From positions 1 to 6,152 of the forward strand of contig CADBMY010000330.1 of the NCBI GenBank assembly GCA_902795905.1: a stretch of 6,152 nucleotides of DNA, written 5' to 3'. This document shows, in pieces, positions 1-4,725 of this stretch; position 1 is the stretch's first letter; each line of letters starts with the position of its first letter. The position numbers were made by a program, and so were the translations under genes. The DNA comes from an uncultured Erysipelotrichaceae bacterium (GTDB taxonomy: Bacteria > Bacillota_I > Bacilli_A > Erysipelotrichales > Erysipelotrichaceae). The notes under the pieces are model-generated. The model worked only from the letters and a program-made list of their open reading frames with translations, did no database searches and was not told where the DNA came from.

Positions 1-249
1 GATCTGTTCCGGCTGGATACCGCTTTCCTTCATGACACCGTGTACGCTTTCACGCAGGGCTGTCAGGTAATCCTGCGGGTGCTGCAGTGCATATCCGGAG
101 GGAAGAGACTGTCCGTTCAGTTCCCTGTCCATGACCCCGTGCGGGTAGGCATATACACTCTGTGCAGGTATTTTTCCGTCCTGCAGATCCAGCAGGACAG
201 CACGGGCAGAGAGGGTGCCAAAGTCCAGACCGAGGGCATACTTATGCAT
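1..249 (-). CDS. araB: Ribulokinase, N-terminal part (cut by window edge)
   Basis: The 83 visible residues begin MHKYALGLDFGTLSARAVLL, the FGGY-kinase phosphate-1 ATP-binding strand in its ribulokinase form. They continue with YPHGVMD (about 36-42) and the ribulokinase-like ALQHPQDYL (about 55-63). Ribulokinase phosphorylates L-ribulose to L-ribulose-5-phosphate in cytoplasmic L-arabinose catabolism. The reading frame is open to position 1, so the rest of the gene (normally about 530-560 residues) lies outside. Two in-frame ATGs exist, at 255 and 249. The AGAAGG site at 258-263 sits 8 nt from the second but only 2 nt from the first, so 249 is preferred. The gene overlaps the end of the upstream araM-like gene by 8 nt, which implies translational coupling in one operon. 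Another FGGY pentulokinase is possible but less likely given the araM neighbour. Confidence 0.9.
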   Translation of the reverse strand, partial: MHKYALGLDFGTLSARAVLLDLQDGKIPAQSVYAYPHGVMDRELNGQSLPSGYALQHPQDYLTALRESVHGVMKESGIQPEQI

Positions 250-1606
250 GTTCATGTCCTTCTGACAGTTCTTTTTCGAAAGCATCTGCCATATCAGCAT
301 ATCTCTCAGACAGGCCAAGATCCCACAGCAGCTGCAGCATCGTATATCTGTCTCTGACTTCCTTTGCGCAGAGGATCGTTTCCTTTACCCATTCCGCAGG
401 GAAACCGAGTTCACCGAGCGTGACAGGTGCCTGCAGAGAACGCAGCACGCTGACCATTTCCTCAGTCTTCGGCAGTTCTGTTTCGATCAGTTCTCTGATC
501 TCTGCCCAGTGCTCACGGATGACATCCAGACGGTGATTCCGCTTCTGCAGATCATTCTTTCCGGCTTTGGCTTCAAGGGTCAGAATACCGGGAGCAGCTT
601 CCGCATAATATGTTTTGATCATGTTTTCCCAGGCTTTATGATCGAATGTACGCTGTTTCAGGGCTTCAAAGTCAGGCTCTTCCTTTGCCAGGGCATGATA
701 GAGCTTCAGCGCAAAGACAAGACCGACACCGACCTGAGCACCATGGAGATCGGGATACAGATGATTCATCAGTGCTTTCATCTCCCAGAAGTGTGACATA
801 TGGTGTTCACAGCCGGAAGCAGGACGTGAGTTGCCGGCATATGCCATGGCAATCCCGGTCATGACAAGAGCTTCCGTCAGAGAAGCGATCGCCTCGGGAT
901 CACGTTCTTCTACTTTTCCGCTGATTGCCAGTTCTCTGACGGTTTTCAGCGATGTCTCTGCCATCTGTGCGATCTCTTCACAGTAGTATTCATCGTTGAT
1001 GATCCGGGAGAGCTTCCAGTCCAGAAGACATGTATATTTGCCAAGGGTATCACCAAGACCGGCTGCGATCAGTTTCATCGGTGCTTCTTTCAGAATATCG
1101 GTATCCGCAAATACAGCTTCAGGGCTGTGCGTATCGACTGTTACCTTGACGTGATTCAGGATCAGGGCGGCACCAACGGAGACAAAGCCATCCATGGAAG
1201 GGGCTGTCGCTGCCAGCATGCACTCTATGCCCGTACGGTAACTGACATACTTGCACAGATCATTGATGACGCCGGAGCCGACACCCAGAATCAGATCGGT
1301 ATCAGCGAGCATGGCTGTAAACAGTCTGCCGATAGCTGTTTCATTGGGAATCGGTTCGTTTTCTTCAAAGATGACGCATGAATACTGTATGTTTGCCTGA
1401 CGCAGCAGTTCAGCCGTCTTTTCACCGGCGGCTTTCCATGTGTTGGGATCAGCTGCCAGAAGAACATGCGTGTATCCGGCTTCCTGAATAAAGCCGGGGA
1501 TACGCTTCAGGGCATCCTTCTCAATAAAGACAGCTTTGGCAGATGCGTAGTGTGTATGTCCGCATGAACAGCGGATCTCCTTGTTCAGATAGGCATTCAG
1601 ATCCAT
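242..1606 (-). CDS. araM: sn-glycerol-1-phosphate dehydrogenase, AraM/EgsA family
   Basis: A 454-residue member of the iron-alcohol-dehydrogenase-like AraM/EgsA family, which reduces dihydroxyacetone phosphate to sn-glycerol-1-phosphate with NAD(P)H in the cytoplasm. Visible signatures are the N-terminal CSCGHTH stretch (13-19), the nucleotide-binding loop GVGSGVINDLCKY (108-120) and TAPSMDGF (134-141). GLGDTLGKY (183-191) carries the presumed metal ligand Asp186. SGCEHHMSH (264-272) and YPDLHG (284-289) carry the presumed ligands His268 and His288. It is longer than Bacillus subtilis AraM (394 residues as I recall), mainly through a C-terminal extension after about 360. An AAGAGG site at 1614-1619 lies 7 nt before the ATG. 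It is first in an operon with araB, matching the ara-operon association of araM in Bacillus. The family is clear; the link to arabinose use rests on context. Confidence 0.92.
   Translation of the reverse strand: MDLNAYLNKEIRCSCGHTHYASAKAVFIEKDALKRIPGFIQEAGYTHVLLAADPNTWKAAGEKTAELLRQANIQYSCVIFEENEPIPNETAIGRLFTAMLADTDLILGVGSGVINDLCKYVSYRTGIECMLAATAPSMDGFVSVGAALILNHVKVTVDTHSPEAVFADTDILKEAPMKLIAAGLGDTLGKYTCLLDWKLSRIINDEYYCEEIAQMAETSLKTVRELAISGKVEERDPEAIASLTEALVMTGIAMAYAGNSRPASGCEHHMSHFWEMKALMNHLYPDLHGAQVGVGLVFALKLYHALAKEEPDFEALKQRTFDHKAWENMIKTYYAEAAPGILTLEAKAGKNDLQKRNHRLDVIREHWAEIRELIETELPKTEEMVSVLRSLQAPVTLGELGFPAEWVKETILCAKEVRDRYTMLQLLWDLGLSERYADMADAFEKELSEGHEHA
258..263 (-). promoter_or_regulatory. 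Ribosome binding site deciding the araB start
   Basis: AGAAGG on the minus strand lies inside the last codons of the araM-like gene. It is 8 nt before the ATG at 249 and only 2 nt before the alternative ATG at 255, which favours the shorter start. Confidence 0.6.
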
Positions 1607-1650
1607 GGCATTACCTCTTTCATGATCAAAACAGATTTTCTGCTAAGGAC

Positions 1651-1659
1651 ATTATAACA
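1651..1659 (-). promoter_or_regulatory. Extended -10 promoter of the araM-araB operon
   Basis: The minus strand reads TGTTATAAT, a perfect TATAAT with the extended TG motif. The start site would fall near 1644, giving a leader of about 38 nt to the ATG at 1606. No good -35 is present at 17 nt spacing, as is common for extended -10 promoters. No obvious AraR-type operator was seen. Confidence 0.65.
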
Positions 1660-1688
1660 AACACACGGAATATGCAGAGATAGCCTGA

Positions 1689-1697
1689 TGCTATAAT
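1689..1697 (+). promoter_or_regulatory. Extended -10 promoter of the 137-residue membrane protein gene
   Basis: TGCTATAAT on the plus strand is an extended -10 with a perfect hexamer and no recognisable -35. The expected start site near 1704 almost touches the AGGGAGG ribosome binding site (1705-1711), so the leader would be only about 14 nt. It points away from the araM promoter about 30 nt to its left, so the two are divergent. Confidence 0.6.
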
Positions 1698-1717
1698 GAT
1701 CAAAAGGGAGGCAGGAG

Positions 1718-2131
1718 ATGAAGCACAGGAATAGTAAAACCATGTTTATGATCATTCTCACCTATGTACTGTATTATGCAGTATGGCTTTTTGCGGGCGG
1801 CTATGATCCCGGTGTTTCCTTCCTGCAGTTCATTCGTATGCGGGCGAGCAGCTTCTATCTGTTCCCGTGGCTTGTCCGCAATCATCTGTACTGGATCGCG
1901 GCTGCCGTTTCTGTTTTGGAAGCTCTGTACGGCAGAAAGTATCTTTCGTGGATCAGCTGTACAGGTGCACTTGCGGGGATCGTGATCGGTGAACTGCTTG
2001 GACCAAGACCCGCTGACCCAACCGGACATACGCACCACGGATGGTATATCTGGATCCTGGTCTTCTGCTGTTCAATGATCATCGGGGCTGTGACAGAATG
2101 GTGCGCAGGACGTACCCGGATAAGGAAATAA
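1718..2131 (+). CDS. Small integral membrane protein of unknown function
   Basis: A 137-residue protein that I cannot assign to a named family. It has three to four hydrophobic segments, at about 9-26, 57-71, 76-94 and 108-126. The short termini are basic (MKHRNSK and GRTRIRK), which suggests positive-inside anchoring at both ends. The stretch GELLGPRP (91-98), followed by the histidine-rich GHTHHGWYIWI (103-113) at the start of the last membrane segment, looks like a conserved functional motif. The ATG at 1718 is supported by AGGGAGG at 1705-1711, 6 nt upstream. The gene is monocistronic: its own extended -10 promoter lies just upstream and an intrinsic terminator starts 10 nt after the stop. 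Nothing visible ties it to the divergent arabinose genes. Confidence 0.8.
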   Translation: MKHRNSKTMFMIILTYVLYYAVWLFAGGYDPGVSFLQFIRMRASSFYLFPWLVRNHLYWIAAAVSVLEALYGRKYLSWISCTGALAGIVIGELLGPRPADPTGHTHHGWYIWILVFCCSMIIGAVTEWCAGRTRIRK

Positions 2132-2141
2132 GCAGAGCCAG

Positions 2142-2176
2142 GCACAGATTATCTGAGAGATTATTTGTGCTTTTTT
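2142..2176 (+). terminator. Intrinsic terminator after the small membrane protein gene
   Basis: A 13-bp stem (2142-2154 with 2158-2170) has one T-T mismatch, one G-T pair and a GAG loop. Six T residues (2171-2176) follow. It lies 10 nt past the stop codon and separates this gene from the next operon. Confidence 0.85.
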
Positions 2177-2177
2177 A

Positions 2178-2205
2178 TTGCCCTAATATTTTTCTTTTAT
2201 ATATT
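2178..2205 (+). promoter_or_regulatory. Candidate promoter of the DUF1538/PII-like operon
   Basis: TTGCCC (2178-2183) is followed 16 nt later by TATATT (2200-2205), 5 of 6 matches to the -10 consensus, within a very AT-rich stretch right after the terminator. The leader would then be about 75 nt. A second -35-like TTAACA lies at 2224-2229, but no convincing -10 follows at normal spacing. Tentative. Confidence 0.35.
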
Positions 2206-2276
2206 CCGCGGCATGGTGTAAAGTTAACAAAGAAGAAGTATACAGGATCGTAATGATTCTGTTTTGAAAAATAGTT

Positions 2277-2283
2277 GGGGAGG
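2277..2283 (+). promoter_or_regulatory. Ribosome binding site supporting a GTG start
   Basis: GGGGAGG lies 5 nt before the GTG at 2289. No in-frame ATG lies nearby, and the next methionine (residue 64) is past the first hydrophobic segments. The GTG is therefore the likely start. Confidence 0.75.
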
Positions 2284-2288
2284 TTCTT

Positions 2289-3818
2289 GTGGTTAAGGCA
2301 TTACTGGCTAAACTGCGTGAAGCATTGGCTTCCGTTGTCCCGGTTCTGGCAATCGTACTGGTACTTTCGTTTACACCGCTGGCACCGCTGGATGCACATG
2401 AACGGATCACCTTTATCATTTGCGGTGTCTTTCTTGTGATTGGCATCGGTCTGTTCAATCTCGGCGCAGATCTGGCCATGTCTCCGATCGGCAGGCATGT
2501 TGGTGAAGGTCTGACAAAGTCAAAGAAGATGGTCTTTCTGGCCTGTACGTGTTTCCTGATGGGTATGCTTATCACGGTTGCAGAGCCGGATCTTTCGGTT
2601 CTTGCCGGACAGATCAGTGAGGTTGTCAATCCGACGATGCTGATCATGACGGTCGGTGTCGGTGTCGGTCTGTTCCTGGTTCTGGCAGTGGTCAGGATCG
2701 TGACGAAGACAGATCTGACGGCGATGCTGCTGTTCTTCTACATGCTGCTGTTTGCATTCTCGGCACTGATGATCGCATCCGGCGGGCAGTCGTTTCTGCC
2801 GCTTGCGTTTGACTCCGGCGGTGTCACGACAGGACCGATCACGGTACCGTTTATCATGGCACTCGGTCTTGGTATTGCCCAGACATTGGGCGGACGCAAT
2901 GCCGGGCAGAACAGCTTCGGTCTGATCGCACTGTGTTCAGCGGGTCCGATCCTTGCGGTACTGATCCTGAGTCTTGCCTCAGGCGGCGGCCAGATCCACT
3001 TCCCGCTTCCGGACTACGGTGCTTATTCGGATATCGGCCGTTTCTTCTGGCCTCTGCTTGGGGAGACAGCCTGGGATGTTGCCAAGTCACTGTTATTGAT
3101 GCTGGCTTTCTTTGCTGTACTGCAGAAGATGATCCTGCATCTTCCGGTCGGCAGACTGATCCAGATCGCCTTTGGCATCGGATTTGCGTTTGTCGGACTG
3201 GTGGTCTTCCTGATGTCGGTTACCATCGGCTTCATGCCGGTAGGTTATAAACTGGGAATGACGATGGGCTCTCAGCATCCGCAGATGCTTCTGGCCTTTG
3301 CCTTTATCATCGGTATGGTCGTTGTCCTTGCGGAGCCCGCTGTTCATGTACTGAATCAGCAGGTCGAGGAAGTTACGAACGGGCAGGTTACCCGCCGGCA
3401 GATGATGCTTGCGCTGTCCCTGGGTGTAGGTGTTTCCATCGGACTGTCGATCGTCCGTCTGATCTACGGCTTCTCACTGCTGTATTACCTGATTCCGGGT
3501 TACCTGCTGTCACTTGGTCTTTCGTTCTTTGTGCCGAAGATCTATACAGCGATTGCGTTTGACTCCGGCGGTGTTGCCAGCGGTCCGCTGACCAGCAGCT
3601 TCATTCTGCCGATGGCGATCGGGGCATGTGTAGCCTTGAGAGGTGCAGATGCGATCATGGATTATGCCTTCGGTGTTGTTTCCATGGTTGCGATGACACC
3701 GCTGATCACGATCCAGTCACTTGGCTTCCGCAGTGTGGCAGCCCGGATCATGAGAGAGAAATCTGCAGTCAGGAAGATCCTTTCTGCGGATGATGCGCAG
3801 ATCATCTATTTTGATTAG
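2289..3818 (+). CDS. DUF1538 family polytopic membrane protein, putative transporter
   Basis: A 509-residue, very hydrophobic protein with about a dozen predicted membrane segments, recognised as a DUF1538 family member. It is a tandem duplication: AEPDLSVLAGQ (98-108) and AFDSGGVTTGPIT (173-185) in the first half recur as AEPAVHVLNQQ (348-358) and AFDSGGVASGPLT (423-435) in the second, each exactly 250 residues later. The paired acidic residues Glu99/Glu349 and Asp175/Asp425 and the Gly/Ser/Thr-rich GPxT turns lie next to or in membrane segments, as expected of a pseudo-symmetric transport core. The polar linker at about 231-260 separates the halves, and the short C-terminal tail (about 488-509) is charged and cytoplasmic-like. 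The function is not established. Two PII-like genes follow immediately, which suggests a transporter gated by PII-type proteins. The GTG start is supported by the ribosome binding site at 2277-2283. Confidence 0.88.
   Translation: MVKALLAKLREALASVVPVLAIVLVLSFTPLAPLDAHERITFIICGVFLVIGIGLFNLGADLAMSPIGRHVGEGLTKSKKMVFLACTCFLMGMLITVAEPDLSVLAGQISEVVNPTMLIMTVGVGVGLFLVLAVVRIVTKTDLTAMLLFFYMLLFAFSALMIASGGQSFLPLAFDSGGVTTGPITVPFIMALGLGIAQTLGGRNAGQNSFGLIALCSAGPILAVLILSLASGGGQIHFPLPDYGAYSDIGRFFWPLLGETAWDVAKSLLLMLAFFAVLQKMILHLPVGRLIQIAFGIGFAFVGLVVFLMSVTIGFMPVGYKLGMTMGSQHPQMLLAFAFIIGMVVVLAEPAVHVLNQQVEEVTNGQVTRRQMMLALSLGVGVSIGLSIVRLIYGFSLLYYLIPGYLLSLGLSFFVPKIYTAIAFDSGGVASGPLTSSFILPMAIGACVALRGADAIMDYAFGVVSMVAMTPLITIQSLGFRSVAARIMREKSAVRKILSADDAQIIYFD
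2803..2824 (+). repeat. Intragenic repeat, copy 1 (FDSGGV-coding)
   Basis: These 22 bases recur unchanged at 3553-3574, exactly 750 bases (250 codons) downstream and in the same frame. They encode the FDSGGV core of the first DUF1538 half. Confidence 0.9.
3553..3574 (+). repeat. Intragenic repeat, copy 2 (FDSGGV-coding)
   Basis: Identical to 2803-2824 and coding for the same motif in the second DUF1538 half. The identity includes third codon positions although the flanking sequence has diverged, so either chance codon choice or local gene conversion may maintain it. Confidence 0.9.
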
Positions 3819-3832
3819 AAGGAATACAGTAT

Positions 3833-4213
3833 ATGGCTGACAAAACAGTGAAACATGCCGGCAATACAGCCCCGGTAAAACTGATGCTGCTGATCACGGT
3901 CGTCCCCAAGGGAAAGGGAACATTCTTTGCGGACTTTATCCGGACCTTCGGCGCTAATCTGCAGATGAGTATCGTCGGTACGGGAACTGCCGAGACCAAT
4001 CTGGTGGAGTTCCTCGGGCTTAAGGAAGCCAGGCGCAGTATAGTATTCAGCGTTGTACGCGAAGACAAGCTGAATACGATCATGGAGGCACTTGAAGAAC
4101 GCTTCCACACGGTTAACGATGATACAGGTATTTCGTTTGCGGTTCCGCTCTCCAGCGTGATCGGTAAACTCAGTTACGGATTCTTAAGCAATGATCCAAG
4201 GATGGTAAGGTAA
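3833..4213 (+). CDS. PII-like signalling protein, first of two
   Basis: A 126-residue soluble protein with the beta-alpha-beta order of a PII-type ferredoxin-like fold. Strand KLMLLITVVPKGKG (16-29) leads into helix TFFADFIRTFGANL (30-43) and strand QMSIVGTGTA (44-53). A loop of only about 13 residues (54-66, including LVEFLGL) takes the place of the canonical T-loop, which is longer and carries a modified tyrosine. Then come strand RRSIVFSVV (67-75), a second helix (about 77-90) and strand ISFAVPL (100-106). The C-terminal tail VIGKLSYGFLSN (109-120) is unlike classical GlnB. PII proteins are trimers that sense effectors and bind transporters or enzymes. The gene begins 14 nt after the DUF1538 stop, with AAGGAA (3819-3824) 8 nt before the ATG, so it is co-transcribed. 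A regulatory partner of that membrane protein is the natural inference; ligand unknown. Confidence 0.75.
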   Translation: MADKTVKHAGNTAPVKLMLLITVVPKGKGTFFADFIRTFGANLQMSIVGTGTAETNLVEFLGLKEARRSIVFSVVREDKLNTIMEALEERFHTVNDDTGISFAVPLSSVIGKLSYGFLSNDPRMVR

Positions 4214-4214
4214 A

Positions 4215-4565
4215 ATGGCAGACAAAGAAAAGAAATATGAAGTGATCTTCTGCATCATCAATACAGGTTTTGTGGATACGGTAATGTATGCCGCAAGAAA
4301 GGCGGGAGCTACCGGCGGTACGATCATGAAGGGACACGGAGCCGGAAGCCTGGAAGCCGAAGAAGTGTTCAATATTACGATCCAGCCGGAGAAAGAGGTC
4401 ATCATGATCCTGGTGCCTGCAGAGATCAAGGATGATGTGATGAAATCGATCTATACGACTGCAGGTCTTGACAGTGAAGGGCACGGTATCATTTTCTCCC
4501 TGCCGGTAACGAAGACCGCCGGACTGCGTGACTTTGAAGAGAAAGCTGAAACAAACGCAGACTGA
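4215..4565 (+). CDS. PII-like signalling protein, second of two
   Basis: A 116-residue soluble protein of the PII superfamily, closer to classical PII than its upstream neighbour. Strand YEVIFCIINTG (8-18) leads into helix FVDTVMYAARKAGA (19-32) and strand GGTIMKG (34-40). A 20-residue T-loop-like stretch (41-60), rich in Gly and Glu and without a tyrosine, precedes strand EVIMILVP (61-68). A second helix (about 70-81) follows. GLDSEGHGIIFSLPV (84-98) resembles the nucleotide-contacting B-loop and following strand of GlnB (GDGKIF-type). Absence of a T-loop tyrosine argues against uridylylation. It starts 1 nt after the stop of the first PII-like gene, with AAGG at 4207-4210, so translation is probably coupled. 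It shares only the MADK start and the fold with the other, so they are old paralogues and could form separate or mixed trimers. Confidence 0.8.
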   Translation: MADKEKKYEVIFCIINTGFVDTVMYAARKAGATGGTIMKGHGAGSLEAEEVFNITIQPEKEVIMILVPAEIKDDVMKSIYTTAGLDSEGHGIIFSLPVTKTAGLRDFEEKAETNAD

Positions 4566-4580
4566 CACAATATAAACAGG

Positions 4581-4610
4581 AAAGATCACTGCCGGACAGT
4601 GATTTTTTTT
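4581..4610 (+). terminator. Intrinsic terminator of the DUF1538/PII-like operon
   Basis: A perfect 7-bp stem ATCACTG/CAGTGAT (4585-4591 with 4597-4603) closes a CCGGA loop. It can extend to 11 bp by pairing the upstream AAAG with the T tract. Eight T residues (4603-4610) end it, 15 nt after the last stop codon. Confidence 0.9.
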
Positions 4611-4647
4611 CTGTAAATATAAGACTTTTACGGACAGTGTTGCTTGC

Positions 4648-4661
4648 ACACTAAATAGTGT
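4648..4661 (+). promoter_or_regulatory. Palindromic operator candidate before the PTS gene
   Basis: ACACTAAATAGTGT is a perfect inverted repeat of two 6-bp arms around AA. AGTGTTG occurs directly at 4636-4642 and 4657-4663, spaced 21 bp or two helical turns, so there are three AGTGT half-sites in all. The palindrome touches the -35 element of the likely promoter. This fits a dimeric repressor; the regulator is unknown. Confidence 0.4.
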
Positions 4662-4688
4662 TGATAGTAAAACATACGCACATATAGG
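4661..4688 (+). promoter_or_regulatory. Candidate promoter of the PTS gene
   Basis: TTGATA (4661-4666, 5 of 6 to the -35 consensus) is followed 16 nt later by TATAGG (4683-4688, 4 of 6). The leader would be about 30 nt, too short for a BglG/LicT-type antiterminator hairpin. An alternative is TTGCTT (4640-4645) with GATAGT (4663-4668) at 17 nt spacing. Confidence 0.35.
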
Positions 4689-4725
4689 CTTATACCATAA
4701 ACTTAGAATTACAGGAGGGGTACAT

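Noticed and set aside
162..536. Plus-strand open frames over the araM-araB junction
   Set aside because: They read antisense through two clearly identified enzymes and have Ser/Cys-rich compositions without family resemblance.
1607..1717. A catabolite-responsive (cre) or AraR operator in the arabinose promoter region
   Set aside because: No stretch matches the cre consensus or the B. subtilis AraR operator well enough to report.
2183..2647. A 154-codon open frame on the minus strand over the start of the DUF1538 gene
   Set aside because: Its protein is rich in Ser, Thr, Arg and Ile, with the low-information look of antisense translation. It ends in the AT-rich promoter region and opposes a clear family member.
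3802..4110. Two overlapping minus-strand open frames opposite the first PII-like gene
   Set aside because: Both are antisense to the PII-like coding sequence, mutually overlapping, and lack recognisable motifs or start signals.
4170..4649. A 159-codon open frame on the minus strand across the second PII-like gene and its terminator
   Set aside because: It runs antisense to a well-supported gene and through its terminator, is rich in Cys, His and Phe without domain motifs, and has no convincing ribosome binding site. It is a shadow.
4611..4725. A BglG/LicT-type antiterminator (RAT) leader before the PTS gene
   Set aside because: No second terminator hairpin with a T run lies between the promoter candidates and the start codon, and no RAT-like partner sequence is visible.
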